Origin: Marinifilaceae bacterium
Lineage (GTDB): Bacteria > Bacteroidota > Bacteroidia > Bacteroidales > Marinifilaceae
Assembly (NCBI GenBank): GCA_025210485.1
Contig: JAOARN010000053.1
Coordinates: 51,107 to 115,106 of the forward strand
Length of the DNA: 64,000 nt
Direction: 5' to 3'
The position numbers were made by a program, and so were the translations under genes. How positions within the stretch are numbered: position 1 is the stretch's first letter; every line of letters begins with the position of its first letter. Below are positions 1 to 9,170 of this stretch, in pieces. The notes below the pieces were generated by a model. The model was given only the letters and a program-made list of their open reading frames with translations, was not told the DNA's origin and did no database searches.

Positions 1-795
1 GAAATTTCTGGAAAATTAGGAATGAAACATGTTATGATTACCAATAAGAGTATTTCGGGAAGAACAGTTAAGTCCATTGGAATTTCAAGACAATTTCCGG
101 CCAATATCACGAGAATTTTTCGTAATGGTAACCAAATCATGCCTTCAGAAACTGACACCATCGAATTTGGTGACACAGTAAGAATTGTAGGAGAAAAAGA
201 AGCACTACCACAAGTAGCATCTGCATTAGGAAACTCCGTAAAAGAATTATCACATCCTAATATCCTACCTGTATTCATGGGTATTTTACTAGGAATTTTA
301 ATCGGAATAATTCCTATTACCATTCCTGGACTACCAGCTCCTGCAAAACTAGGACTCGCTGGCGGACCATTACTGATTGCACTAATCCTTGGACACAAAG
401 GAAGAATAGGGCGAATGGATTTTTACATAACTCCAAGTGCAAATTTATTCATCAGAGAGCTAGGTATTATAATGTTCCTTGCCTGCGTAGGTTTATCATC
501 AGGAAAACATTTTGTTGAAACCTTAATGAATGATGGCCTAATTTGGATGTTATATGGAGTTATAATAACTTTTGTACCACTTATGATAATCGGAATAATT
601 GCTCGAATAATGAAATTCAATTATCTGTCAATTTGTGGAATGTTAGCAGGATCGATGACAGATCCACCAGCTCTAGAATTTGCTAACTCAATATCTCCAG
701 TTCAGGCTCAATCAACATCTTATGCAACTGTTTATCCTCTTGTTATGTTTTTAAGAGTATTACTTGCGCAAATCTTGGTTTTAATGTTTATCTAA
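1..795 (+). CDS. AspT/YidE/YbjL-type putative antiporter, C-terminal part
   Basis: The frame is open from base 1, so the gene starts upstream of the window and only its last 264 codons are present. The first ~75 residues look like a TrkA-C (RCK_C) regulatory domain, ending in a VRIVGEKEAL stretch. A long membrane domain with about six hydrophobic segments follows, with glycine/proline-rich loops (PITIPGLPAPAKLGLAGGP and GHKGRIGRMDFY) typical of the AspT/YidE/YbjL duplication family. These are inner-membrane transporters; AspT itself exchanges aspartate for alanine, but the substrate here cannot be read from sequence. A strong terminator follows the stop codon. The family is fairly sure, the substrate unknown. 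Confidence 0.85.
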   Translation, partial: EISGKLGMKHVMITNKSISGRTVKSIGISRQFPANITRIFRNGNQIMPSETDTIEFGDTVRIVGEKEALPQVASALGNSVKELSHPNILPVFMGILLGILIGIIPITIPGLPAPAKLGLAGGPLLIALILGHKGRIGRMDFYITPSANLFIRELGIIMFLACVGLSSGKHFVETLMNDGLIWMLYGVIITFVPLMIIGIIARIMKFNYLSICGMLAGSMTDPPALEFANSISPVQAQSTSYATVYPLVMFLRVLLAQILVLMFI

Positions 796-810
796 AAAAA
801 ATCATATCCA

Positions 811-846
811 AAAAAAGGGATTCTACAATATAGAATCCCTTTTTTG
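811..846. terminator. Bidirectional rho-independent terminator
   Basis: A perfect 9-bp stem (817-825 with 831-839, 5-base loop) is flanked by an A-run on the left and a T-run on the right. It can therefore serve both the plus-strand antiporter and the convergent minus-strand satP-family gene. Confidence 0.9.
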
Positions 847-861
847 ATATAATATATTAAA

Positions 862-1431
862 TTATTTTTTTGCAATAAATGGAGTACCCATTTTCAATAA
901 TTCTTTCCCTGACAATTCATTAAGAATAATTCCAGCCATCATATACCAAGCACTTAAAGCACATAATATTAACTCATATCCAGCAACTACATTTAAAGAA
1001 TGATCAACAAAGTGACCTAAATCTAATAAGATAAAGCCTAATAATAATAAACTAAAAGTAATAGCCATAGCTTTATGAATATAAAGAGAGCCAAGCCATA
1101 AAATAAAAGTGAATAAAGTCCATGCTATCAAGTAATAACCTACGTCTGAATGTGTAGATTTATAGATATCAAAGTAATTACACAACCATATAATACCTAA
1201 TCCAATCCAAAAAGAACCATAAGCAGTAAATGCTGCGAAACCAAAGTTATTTCCAGTTTTTTGCTCAAGCATCCCTGCTATAAATTGAGCCAAACCACCA
1301 AAAATAAGACCCATTGCCAATACAGGACCTATACCACATAATCCAATATTATGAAACTGAAGTAATAATGTAGTCAAACCGAATCCTGCTAAACCAACAA
1401 CAGCTGGATTAGCTAATTTATTCTCTGTCAT
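862..1431 (-). CDS. satP: GPR1/FUN34/YaaH (SatP) family acetate channel
   Basis: The 189-residue protein has six hydrophobic helices, the usual size and topology for the GPR1/FUN34/YaaH family of inner-membrane acetate/succinate permeases. Near the N-terminus it has NPAVVGLAGFG, a variant of the family signature NPAPLGLxGFG in which the usual second Pro-Leu is Val-Val. FGGLAQFIAGMLE and the following FAAFTAYGSFW match conserved helices. It is a single gene converging with the upstream antiporter on a shared terminator. A TATTTTTG box at 1468-1475 on the minus strand could be its -7 element, but no clear -33 TTG is at the right distance. The family is solid; acetate as substrate is inferred from it. 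Confidence 0.85.
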   Translation of the reverse strand: MTENKLANPAVVGLAGFGLTTLLLQFHNIGLCGIGPVLAMGLIFGGLAQFIAGMLEQKTGNNFGFAAFTAYGSFWIGLGIIWLCNYFDIYKSTHSDVGYYLIAWTLFTFILWLGSLYIHKAMAITFSLLLLGFILLDLGHFVDHSLNVVAGYELILCALSAWYMMAGIILNELSGKELLKMGTPFIAKK

Positions 1432-1670
1432 GTTTATAAAAATTTAAATTGTAAATAAAATCGAGCGCAAAAATAGAAAAATGTTTTACACTTTTACCAC
1501 ATTTATGTAAACTTAACCCTTATCTATTATAGATTCTAACTATATATCCATAAGTAAACTTTCAATTATGTAGTTAATTATTATTTAAAAACCATCATAA
1601 TAAACACATAATATACTAAATTGATTATTACGGCGTAGCTTTTACACTGTCAGCAAACAAATACAAAAAA

Positions 1671-1696
1671 AGAGGAAATTCCTAAGAATTTCCTCT
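1671..1696 (-). terminator. Terminator of the histidine kinase gene
   Basis: A perfect 10-bp stem (1671-1680 with 1687-1696, 6-base loop) is followed on the minus strand by a run of seven T (1664-1670). It lies about 27 bases beyond the kinase stop codon. Confidence 0.88.
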
Positions 1697-1722
1697 TCAT
1701 ATAATAAAGTATAACTTATAAC

Positions 1723-3123
1723 TTACTTAGGTATAATTACTGTAAAGATTGATCCCTTATCAGAACTTTCAACATTTACTTTTGCTTCTAATTTATCGGC
1801 AAGTAATTTAACAATATACAATCCCAATCCAGTCGTAGATTCATCACCAGTAGGTTTAGTAGAAAGTCTTGAAAATTTCTTAAACAATAAATGTTTTTCC
1901 TCTTCTGGTATACCTGGACCTTGATCGATAAATTGTATGCTTATTCTCTCATCAAATTCTTTTAATCGAAGGATAATTTGCCTATCATGCAAAGTATATT
2001 TAACAGCATTGGAAAGCAGATTCTCTGTTATTCTGTGCAACTCAGTAGCTCCCGTCAAACAGTAAATATGATTTGATTCTGCCTCAACATTTATTTTAAT
2101 ATTCTTTTTCTCAGCTGCGGCTCTAAATTCTTTTTCTTTTTCGAGAACAAACTCTACCATATCTACTTCTGTTTTCTTTAAAGCAGATTTATTATTCTCA
2201 AAAGAATTCATATCTAAGACATCTGAAATCAGCGTTTTAGCTTGATTTATCTGAAGGGTAATAATATCGACAAATATTGCTTGATCCTCGTCAAGATCAA
2301 TTGTATTAAATAAGAACTTAACAGAACTTTCAATTCCTCCAATTGGATTTTTCAGGTCATGTGCCAGGATATTTATTAATCCATCCTTATCCTGAGCCAT
2401 ATCATTTAATTCCTGATTCTTTAGCTGAAGTTTTTCGTTATTTATTGAAATCTCTCTATTATTATCTTCTAATATTTTCTTTTGCTCATTAAGCTGGTTG
2501 TTGTATTTTTTCGTTTGACGATAAGTAATAAAACCAGCCAAAGCAGCAAGAAATGCTCCAAATATAATTCCTATTATCAAGAATGGGAAAGCTGCTTCTT
2601 TTGCTTGTTTTCGGATAAAAGAAGTTTTTTGATGAATTATAAGTTTACAATCATAATTCTGATATGTCACAGCCGACAGTAAGTATGATTCATTTATGTC
2701 CGTATTATGACAAAAAGCTTTAATAGTATCCTCTTCAAAGAAGTTTTCAAAACTTATACCTTCATTATCAGTATTCGAGAATTTGTATTTAGATATATGT
2801 TTATTCTCTTTCGAAGTTAAACCTGGTTCTGCCAAAACTCTACCATTACTATCAATCAAACTAATATGACCAATATTTGGTAATTGTAAATAATCACAGG
2901 TAGTCTGCAAGTGACTAATAAATTCATTTTTTAAACGAGTATGATCCGAGGTTTTCTTTACCATCGCTAGAATAGACTTGGCTATACTGAGATTATTATT
3001 GTAGGCTTGTTTACACAAATTATTGTAAAGTACCTTCTCAATCCAAAGTGAATTAGCAACAAATCCACAGATTAGTATAACAAATACTACAGCTGTAATA
3101 ATAGCATGGAATGATTTTTTCAT
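1723..3123 (-). CDS. Membrane sensor histidine kinase, orphan
   Basis: The 466-residue inner-membrane kinase has one transmembrane helix at ~8-28, a periplasmic sensing region at ~30-178 (Cache-like length, ligand unknown), a second helix at ~179-202 and a short coiled coil at ~205-245. A HisKA domain follows with phospho-acceptor His255 in LAHDLKNPIGG. The HATPase_c domain shows the N box ENLLSNAVKYT, the G1 box DQGPGIP and the G2 box TGLGLYIVK. It has no HAMP, PAS or receiver domain, and no response-regulator gene is adjacent, so its partner is encoded elsewhere. A terminator follows the gene. The class assignment is sure; signal and target are unknown. Confidence 0.93.
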   Translation of the reverse strand: MKKSFHAIITAVVFVILICGFVANSLWIEKVLYNNLCKQAYNNNLSIAKSILAMVKKTSDHTRLKNEFISHLQTTCDYLQLPNIGHISLIDSNGRVLAEPGLTSKENKHISKYKFSNTDNEGISFENFFEEDTIKAFCHNTDINESYLLSAVTYQNYDCKLIIHQKTSFIRKQAKEAAFPFLIIGIIFGAFLAALAGFITYRQTKKYNNQLNEQKKILEDNNREISINNEKLQLKNQELNDMAQDKDGLINILAHDLKNPIGGIESSVKFLFNTIDLDEDQAIFVDIITLQINQAKTLISDVLDMNSFENNKSALKKTEVDMVEFVLEKEKEFRAAAEKKNIKINVEAESNHIYCLTGATELHRITENLLSNAVKYTLHDRQIILRLKEFDERISIQFIDQGPGIPEEEKHLLFKKFSRLSTKPTGDESTTGLGLYIVKLLADKLEAKVNVESSDKGSIFTVIIPK

Positions 3124-3473
3124 AAAGCAATTTAAGTAGTTAATTTGATATATTTGGTTTAAGAACTTGAGTGTTATTTATCATAAAACGAATAAAAAAA
3201 CTTAAACAAAAAACCAAAGTAGTGCAAATATAGTTTCTTTTGTTAATAATATACTATATTAAATACGAAATAAATTTAAGTTGATTAAGTTAAACTACAA
3301 TTACACTTAGTGACAATTAGTTAGAATACAAACAAAATACTAAAACATTTTTTTATGACAGATACGATAAAACTATCACACTCAAGAAACCACTATAATT
3401 CTTTGATTAAACAAAAAAAACTGAAACTTAATATCAGTTTCAGTTTTTTTGAGCAAGAATAAATAACAAAACA
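3124..3473. other. 350-bp intergenic region upstream of the kinase
   Basis: No coding sequence is apparent. It holds a minus-strand TATATTTG box (3225-3232) that fits a Bacteroidota -7 element for the kinase about 100 bases upstream of its start, though no clear -33 TTG was found. It also contains the terminator of the next gene at 3418-3446. Confidence 0.5.
3418..3446 (-). terminator. Terminator of the 3474-4106 membrane-protein gene
   Basis: An 11-bp perfect stem (3418-3428 with 3436-3446, 7-base loop) has A/T runs on both sides. It is placed 28 bases beyond the stop codon of the minus-strand gene. Confidence 0.85.
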
Positions 3474-4106
3474 CTATTTCATATCATTTCTATATGATTT
3501 AAAAAACAGATAAAACTCAAATGCACATAATAGGACAAGAGTATATCCAAATAGTTCGCTACCCTCTTCGGCAGCATTCTTTACCCACCTATAAGGTCCT
3601 TCAAGCCTTTCAAGGTCAAACAAGGCCATCCAAACAGTTTTCTTACCAAACAATCGGGAGAATATAAACAGACTCATGAAACCAGAAATAAATAAACCAA
3701 AACTAGTAGTTTTAGAATATGATTCAACTGCTGAATAGAATCCATTCCTGCTTTTATAAGATATATAAACAGAATATGCCAAAACTGCTAATGCAAAAGG
3801 AAACCATGCTCCATGATATATTAAATCAAAGTATGCATCCATTTCTCGAATAAAAGCTGCCATTGCACCACCTCCCATTAAGAACCCAATGGATTTCGAT
3901 TTGGAATTTAAAATTCCTGTAACATAGAAAATAACAGAGCTTGTAAATATAAAAATCAGTTGAAAGATCTCTGTCAATGATCCCTCTGAAAATTTACTGC
4001 CATCAATAGCCGCAGAACCAGCATCAAATCTAACAATCAAGGCAGATATAGTTACAAAAACTGCGTACAATACAATCTTAACAAAATTGGTAAAAATTAA
4101 TCTCAT
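3474..4106 (-). CDS. Hypothetical multi-pass membrane protein
   Basis: I do not recognise a named family in this 210-residue protein. It has about five or six hydrophobic helices, beginning right at the N-terminus without a cleavable signal. Charged or conserved-looking elements are RFDAGSAAIDGSKF after helix 1, FIREMDAYFD in the middle, and a loop near residue 165 (FDLERLEGPYRWVKNAAEEG) before the last helix. It is a stand-alone transcription unit ending in a strong terminator. Function cannot be inferred from its neighbours, an orphan sensor kinase and a peptidoglycan peptidase. The reading frame is clearly real; the role is unknown. Confidence 0.75.
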   Translation of the reverse strand: MRLIFTNFVKIVLYAVFVTISALIVRFDAGSAAIDGSKFSEGSLTEIFQLIFIFTSSVIFYVTGILNSKSKSIGFLMGGGAMAAFIREMDAYFDLIYHGAWFPFALAVLAYSVYISYKSRNGFYSAVESYSKTTSFGLFISGFMSLFIFSRLFGKKTVWMALFDLERLEGPYRWVKNAAEEGSELFGYTLVLLCAFEFYLFFKSYRNDMK

Positions 4107-4247
4107 TTGCTTTTATTTATAATTAAACAACCAATGCAAACTATGGATACTTGTTTAGTTTTCAGCAAACAAGAACCATTGTTTAGACTTCTAATATATC
4201 ATAACTAAATTAAAATACATGAGTTTCCAACGAAAAAAAAGCAAAAA

Positions 4248-4281
4248 GAAAGGCTATTAAACAAAAGTTTAATAGCCTTTC
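4248..4281 (-). terminator. Strong terminator of the M23 peptidase gene
   Basis: A perfect 15-bp stem (4248-4262 with 4267-4281) with a 4-base loop is followed on the minus strand by a T-rich tract. It begins 23 bases beyond the stop codon. Confidence 0.93.
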
Positions 4282-4303
4282 TTAACAATATATAATAATT
4301 ATA

Positions 4304-5272
4304 TTAATCCATAGATTGTCCAGTATTCATAGCATACGAAACCATTTGATCATATTCATCTGCCGTAAGGTCATTAAAATAATACTGCACAGGATTTTGA
4401 GGACGATTATTCAAACGCACTTCGTAGTGCAGATGCGGTCCTGTTGAAACACCAGAGTTTCCAAGATAACCGATAACTTCTCCTCTCTTAACTTTTTGCC
4501 CTTTTTTTACATTATAACCATTCAAATGGGCGTAATATGTCTTGTAATTATAGCCATGGTTTACCACAATAGTCTTTCCATAGCCATTATGTTTTTTTGC
4601 ACTTTCAATTACTCCGTCCCCAGTAGCATACACAGGCGTACCTAAATTTCCAGTAAAATCCATACCATGATGCATTTTTTTTGTTTTATATATTGGGTGG
4701 ATCCTGTATCCATAACCAGCAGAAATTCGTCCGAAGTCTTTAATTGCTATAGGAAGTATGGCTGGAATGGCAGATAGCATTTCGAATTTACGTTTCACTT
4801 TATTTTCAACCTCATCATAAGATTTTGATTGAACATAAATTGATTTTGAAAGTTTATCTAATCTTTTCTTCGTGCTAATTACTATATCAGAGCTTGGCAA
4901 ATTCTCTAAATGAGCATATCTATTCACACCACCAAAACCAGATTTTCTAATATTTGTATGTATTGGCTCAGCCTCGAAGATTACACGATAAATATTATCA
5001 TCTCTTTGTTGGAGATCATTTAAAACTTCTTGTATTTGATTTAATTCAGTATTCATTAAACTAATTTGATTAGTCAATGCTTGGTTATCTCTCTGCAAAG
5101 ACCTCTCTTTGGGAGAACCAAAAAAATGAAACAATATAAAAACAATTACTATTGCTAATACCGAACTTGAAAGAATGTGTTTTAACACTCCAACTAATCG
5201 AGTTTTTAAACTCTCTTCTATTTTGTGATAACTGACCGATTCAGGGTTATACTCATATTTTATTTTAGCCAT
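4304..5272 (-). CDS. M23 (LytM-type) peptidoglycan endopeptidase, membrane-anchored
   Basis: This 322-residue protein has a cytoplasmic N-terminal tail, one membrane helix at ~33-50, a coiled coil at ~58-95 and a C-terminal M23 domain at ~185-295. The zinc-binding pattern is intact: HHGMDFTGNLGTPVYATGDG and, near the end, GPHLHYEVR. Such proteins cut peptide cross-links in cell-wall murein or activate amidases during division and growth; the coiled-coil layout resembles the widespread Bacteroidota M23 proteins with an N-terminal anchor. It is a single gene with a well-formed promoter (5315-5344) and a 15-bp terminator. Confidence 0.92.
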   Translation of the reverse strand: MAKIKYEYNPESVSYHKIEESLKTRLVGVLKHILSSSVLAIVIVFILFHFFGSPKERSLQRDNQALTNQISLMNTELNQIQEVLNDLQQRDDNIYRVIFEAEPIHTNIRKSGFGGVNRYAHLENLPSSDIVISTKKRLDKLSKSIYVQSKSYDEVENKVKRKFEMLSAIPAILPIAIKDFGRISAGYGYRIHPIYKTKKMHHGMDFTGNLGTPVYATGDGVIESAKKHNGYGKTIVVNHGYNYKTYYAHLNGYNVKKGQKVKRGEVIGYLGNSGVSTGPHLHYEVRLNNRPQNPVQYYFNDLTADEYDQMVSYAMNTGQSMD

Positions 5273-5314
5273 GATTTACATACTTTTCCTTAAGCGTGTT
5301 TTCTTCGAATTCAA

Positions 5315-5344
5315 CAAAATTAATCAAATAATGTAATTTAACAA
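5315..5344 (-). promoter_or_regulatory. Bacteroidota-type promoter for the M23 peptidase gene
   Basis: On the minus strand a TTG (5342-5344) lies 19 bases before TAATTTTG (5315-5322), matching the -33 TTG / -7 TAnnTTTG consensus. Predicted transcription start is about 5308, roughly 35 bases before the start codon. Confidence 0.7.
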
Positions 5345-5474
5345 GTCTTTAAATTCTGTAGATTCCCATACGTATAGCTATTATACGTCAAAACAATAAT
5401 TTAGGTTACAAAAAAAATCATAAAAAAATCAGTAAAACAAAAAAAATACTATAGGATTTTAATTTTATTAAAAC

Positions 5475-5514
5475 AAAAAAAGGAGTAGGATAAAAAACAC
5501 CTACTCCTTTTTTT
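5475..5514 (-). terminator. Terminator of fabD
   Basis: A 15-bp stem (5475-5489 with 5500-5514), A-rich on one side and T-rich on the other, with a 10-base loop, located about 60 bases beyond the fabD stop. Confidence 0.88.
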
Positions 5515-5572
5515 GTTATATTTTTAGACACATTTACTTTTATAAATCATGAAAAAGTAAACACATAATTGA

Positions 5573-6463
5573 TTATGCTTTATATTCAGAAACACCAATT
5601 GTCTCCATCTTTCTGTCTACTTTTTTAACTAAACCTTGGATAACTTTTCCTGGACCCACTTCAGTAAAAGAACTAGCTCCATCGGCTATCATGTTTTTCA
5701 TAGTTTGAGTAAATCTAACAGGAGCTGTTAATTGAGCAACTAGATTTTTCTTAATTTCCTCAGGTTCAGAAACAGGTTTAGCATTTACATTTTGATAAAC
5801 AGGACAAATTGGATTTGAGAAATTTGTATTGTTTATTGCTTCTTCTAATTCTACCCTTGCAGGCTCCATTAATGGAGAATGAAAAGCACCACCCACTTTC
5901 AAAGGTAAAGCTCTTTTAGCCCCAGCTTCTTTTAATTTTTCACATGCAATCTCTATTCCTTTCATGCTACCAGAAATAACTAACTGTCCAGGACAATTGA
6001 AATTAGCAGGAACAACAACTTCTTCTATTTCAGCACATACTTTCTCTACAGTTTCGTCATCCAAGCCAATAATAGCAGCCATAGTAGAAGGTTCTGCCTC
6101 ACATGCCTTCTGCATTGCCATTGCACGTTGTGAAACCAACTTTAATCCATCCTCAAATGAAAGAGTTTCGTTTGCAACTAATGCTGAAAATTCACCTAAG
6201 GAGTGACCAGCAACCATTTCAGGTTTAAAATCCTCACCCATAGTTTTAGCTAAAATTACAGAATGTAAAAATATTGCAGGCTGAGTAACTTTTGTTTGTT
6301 TAAGATCTTCATCAGTTCCTTCGAACATCAAGTCTGTTATTCTAAAACCAAGAATTTCGTTAGCTTTTTCAAACATTTCTTTCGCCATTTCAGAATTGTC
6401 ATATAAATCTTTTCCCATTCCAACAAACTGAGCGCCTTGCCCAGGAAATACAAATGCTTTCAT
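5573..6463 (-). CDS. fabD: Malonyl-CoA:ACP transacylase (FabD)
   Basis: FabD transfers malonyl groups from CoA to acyl carrier protein, supplying extender units for fatty-acid synthesis in the cytoplasm. At 296 residues it is the normal size. It opens with the conserved FPGQGAQFVGMG, has the nucleophile Ser88 in GHSLGEF, catalytic His195 in GGAFHSPLM, and a C-terminal EVGPGKVIQGLVKK motif. It stands alone between terminators, not in the fab cluster arrangement seen in many other phyla. The assignment is certain by motif. Confidence 0.97.
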   Translation of the reverse strand: MKAFVFPGQGAQFVGMGKDLYDNSEMAKEMFEKANEILGFRITDLMFEGTDEDLKQTKVTQPAIFLHSVILAKTMGEDFKPEMVAGHSLGEFSALVANETLSFEDGLKLVSQRAMAMQKACEAEPSTMAAIIGLDDETVEKVCAEIEEVVVPANFNCPGQLVISGSMKGIEIACEKLKEAGAKRALPLKVGGAFHSPLMEPARVELEEAINNTNFSNPICPVYQNVNAKPVSEPEEIKKNLVAQLTAPVRFTQTMKNMIADGASSFTEVGPGKVIQGLVKKVDRKMETIGVSEYKA

Positions 6464-6548
6464 AATTATTGCTTTTTAGACCGATATAAAAATATTTTTT
6501 GCTCTGATTTGCCTCGAACAAATCAAATACGAAGTTAGTTAGATTAAA

Positions 6549-6590
6549 CAAAGCCAACACTAAAGACTAATAGTTTTTAGAATTGGCTTT
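6549..6590 (-). terminator. Probable terminator of folE
   Basis: The minus strand can form a stem between 6583-6590 and 6549-6556 (8 bp), extended by imperfect pairing across the loop. It lies 80 bases beyond the folE stop codon, and the T-run is weak. Confidence 0.5.
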
Positions 6591-6669
6591 ATTGAAAAGA
6601 AGTTTCATTAAACATAACTTCATATTACTATAAAGGGGATAATATATCGGTGTATTATTTAATAAATAT

Positions 6670-7266
6670 TTACCTTATCTTATTTGAAATCAATCGAATA
6701 AACTCTTCTCGTGTAGCAACTTTTTCAAATGCTCCTGTAAAATCAGAAGTAGTAGTAAATGAATTTTGTTTCTGCACTCCACGCATAGACATACACATAT
6801 GCTGAGCTTCAATTACAACAGCTACACCGAGAGGATTCAATGTATCTTGAATACAATCTTTAATTTGAGTTGTTAACCTTTCTTGAACCTGCAATCTACG
6901 TGCGAAAGCTTCCACCACACGAGCTATTTTACTTAATCCAGTGATAGTACCATTAGGAATATAAGCAACATGTGCTCTACCAACAAATGGCAACATGTGA
7001 TGCTCACACATTGAGTACACTTCTATATCCTTAACAATTACCATTTGTCTATATTCTTCTTGAAACATAGCAGATCTTAATATCTCTGAAGGATCGCTAT
7101 GATAACCCTGAGTCAAGAATTGCATGGCCTTTGCCACTCTTTCTGGTGTTTTCAACAAACCTTCACGATTAGCATCTTCGCCCAACAATTCCAATATCTT
7201 TGAATAGTGGAATGCTAAATTTTCTGTTGTTTCCTTATCAAACTTTTCTATCTTCTCAAAAGCCAT
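6670..7266 (-). CDS. folE: GTP cyclohydrolase I (FolE)
   Basis: FolE converts GTP to 7,8-dihydroneopterin triphosphate, the first step of folate/tetrahydropterin (and often queuosine) synthesis. At 198 residues it is the usual type IA length. The zinc ligands are visible as Cys87 and His90 in [10 protein letters not shown] and Cys158 in [10 protein letters not shown], and the substrate-site [20 protein letters not shown] is intact. The C-terminal [14 protein letters not shown] is also family-like. It is a monocistronic gene; a TAGATTTG box at 7417-7424 (minus strand) is a possible but weak promoter element. No riboswitch was seen in the leader. Confidence 0.97.
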   Translation of the reverse strand: MAFEKIEKFDKETTENLAFHYSKILELLGEDANREGLLKTPERVAKAMQFLTQGYHSDPSEILRSAMFQEEYRQMVIVKDIEVYSMCEHHMLPFVGRAHVAYIPNGTITGLSKIARVVEAFARRLQVQERLTTQIKDCIQDTLNPLGVAVVIEAQHMCMSMRGVQKQNSFTTTSDFTGAFEKVATREEFIRLISNKIR

Positions 7267-7518
7267 AACTTATATTGTATTAAAAATCACCAAAATAGTA
7301 AATACTAAATATAATGATTAAAAACTAATCCCTATAAGCTGCATTAACAAGTGTGCAACTTACTATAATTATCCTCTTAAATTTAGTTGAATTTAAATTT
7401 AGAATCATTTCGATTGCAAATCTACAAGATTTAATAAAATATAAAAATTTAAATTAAATTCTAATTGATATTTATCTCCAAAATATTAACAAGAACAACT
7501 ATTTACTGCGCTAAAGCA

Positions 7519-8343
7519 CTAGATTAACAACATCCTATCTTTTATAAATTTGATTTTTTTCAAACCCATCTCTTTAAGTATTTCTAAACAATTCGAATAC
7601 TCCATATCAATCTCCTCAACCGTATGAGCATCTGAGGCAATACATAATGGTATTCCAAAGCTTATGCATTGACTTAACATATAATCATCTGGAAATAAAA
7701 AATCTGATTTTTTCTTATATATGCCTCTAGTATTCACCTCAACAATACAATCTGATTTTTTAAGAATAGATATAGTTTCATCGACTATTTTTTTATACCA
7801 CATTTCATTTCTGAAATTTAGAAGCTTCAATGAGTTCATTAATACTTTATCTATATGCCCAACAATATCAGGCTTTTGATTTATAATCATCTCATTAATC
7901 TGCCCAAAATAAAGCTTAACTAAAGCTTGAACATCTCCTCCAAGAAGACTATTTACATTTTTTTCAAACTCTTCAAAACTCCCATCAATAAACAAGAACT
8001 CCGAATCAGATAACTTAACCATATGTACAGATCCGATGATATAATCAATATCGTACAATACTCGCCAATGATTAAAACTATAAGATAAGCCTGGCGCATA
8101 ATCTGCCTCTAGTCCTAAACTTATATTTAAACTTTTCTCTATATTTTGAAAGTACCGTATTTGATCGCAATATTGATTTATATTTTCATATCTCATACTC
8201 CAATACTGATCATGAATCAAAGGGGCATGAGATGTAAAACCAAGCTCTTTAATATTTCTAGATTTGGCATCTTCTATTAATTCCAGAATAGAATTTTTCC
8301 CATCACAAAAATTAGTATGAGTGTGAATTGCAAATTTTTCCAT
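7519..8343 (-). CDS. PHP-domain phosphoesterase, histidinol-phosphatase (HisJ/HisK-like)
   Basis: The 274-residue protein is a PHP-family metal-dependent phosphoesterase of histidinol-phosphatase type. Motif I is HTHTNFCDGKN right at the N-terminus, then FTSHAPL, LGLEADY, YIIGSVHMV, DIVGHIDKV and SDAHTVEEID, giving a full set of His/Asp/Glu metal ligands. The start was set at the ATG at 8343 because the PHP fold begins there; the in-frame extension to 8376 would run into the terminator hairpin of the upstream gene. No other his genes are nearby, so the substrate (histidinol phosphate or another phosphomonoester) stays inferred. Confidence 0.85.
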   Translation of the reverse strand: MEKFAIHTHTNFCDGKNSILELIEDAKSRNIKELGFTSHAPLIHDQYWSMRYENINQYCDQIRYFQNIEKSLNISLGLEADYAPGLSYSFNHWRVLYDIDYIIGSVHMVKLSDSEFLFIDGSFEEFEKNVNSLLGGDVQALVKLYFGQINEMIINQKPDIVGHIDKVLMNSLKLLNFRNEMWYKKIVDETISILKKSDCIVEVNTRGIYKKKSDFLFPDDYMLSQCISFGIPLCIASDAHTVEEIDMEYSNCLEILKEMGLKKIKFIKDRMLLI

Positions 8344-8359
8344 TTTTACAAAATAATAA

Positions 8360-8392
8360 ATCCATGTATAAATCAAACTTCATACATGGATT
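8360..8392 (-). terminator. Hairpin between the CCG-motif gene and the PHP gene
   Basis: A 10-bp inverted repeat (ATCCATGTAT and its complement) with a 12-base loop, followed by a weak T-rich tract on the minus strand. It probably ends the 8418-8801 transcript and supports the shorter start of the PHP gene. Confidence 0.55.
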
Positions 8393-8417
8393 CACTTTAT
8401 TAATTTAAAATTACGGA

Positions 8418-8801
8418 CTAATCAATCATCATAAAAACAATTTCAGACTTGATGATCTCTGGCAATAATATGCCTCTTTTCTCTAAACTTCGCAACCAAG
8501 GCTCAATCTCTTTCGTCTGTAAAGTATAGGCTACATCTCTAAATTCATCTATCTCATCATTTGAATATGAACTATCTGATCTTTTGGCAAATTTATCTAA
8601 TTCCTCATCATCATAATAAATAATTTCTTCATTTAACCTATTTATCAAATCAGTTTCACAGATCTCATGAGCCCCGCAACATTCTTCTGCCACTTCTTTT
8701 ACAGGCTCATCATTTTTATTAGGATTAGTCTTCTTATTAAATACGGCAAGCAGCGCAGCAAGGGTTGCAATAAAAACCAAAAGTAATATTATTATTTGCA
8801 T
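8418..8801 (-). CDS. Conserved Bacteroidota membrane-anchored protein with CCGxHxxCE motif
   Basis: This 127-residue protein has one N-terminal membrane helix (~2-20), a charged linker, a cysteine motif ECCGAHEICE at ~40-49 and an acidic segment IIYYDDEELDKFA. A conserved C-terminal part follows (EFRDVAYTLQTKEIEPWLRS). I recognise the pattern as a small conserved Bacteroidota family of unknown function; the clustered Cys and His could bind metal, but that is inference. It has its own promoter very close to the start and is followed by a hairpin, so it appears monocistronic. Confidence 0.75.
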   Translation of the reverse strand: MQIIILLLVFIATLAALLAVFNKKTNPNKNDEPVKEVAEECCGAHEICETDLINRLNEEIIYYDDEELDKFAKRSDSSYSNDEIDEFRDVAYTLQTKEIEPWLRSLEKRGILLPEIIKSEIVFMMID

Positions 8802-8817
8802 AGCTTTATTTTTTTAG

Positions 8818-8846
8818 CAAATGTATATAATAAATCGAAAGAACAA
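8818..8846 (-). promoter_or_regulatory. Promoter of the CCG-motif gene
   Basis: On the minus strand TTG (8844-8846) and TACATTTG (8818-8825) are separated by 18 bases. The predicted transcription start lies only about 10 bases before the start codon at 8801. Confidence 0.6.
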
Positions 8847-9170
8847 CTAGCATACACCCATATTTAAGAGATATTCCTCAACACAAATCTTAAATTTCCT
8901 AAAAAAACATTCACAAAGTACTTAATTCGCATCACATGATTTTATATTAGAATTGTCTTATAGTTGCCTAAACAATCAATATACTAACACCTCACTAAAC
9001 ATTCAAAAGAATATAGAATTACCACAATCTATAAAATTCATGCCAAAATCACATTATCATTGCTAATCATATACACATGCACAGATGTTGATATTTATTC
9101 AAGTTTATTACCATTCTAAATTCCGACACTAAACATTTTTATTCATTTTAATATAAACATTATTTAAATT
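8847..9170. other. Gene-free spacer
   Basis: About 320 bases of AT-rich sequence between divergent genes. No convincing ORF, hairpin or RNA gene was seen. Confidence 0.5.

Noticed and set aside
8344..8376. Upstream start of the PHP phosphatase
   Set aside because: The extension would run through the hairpin after the preceding gene and adds residues before the PHP metal motif.
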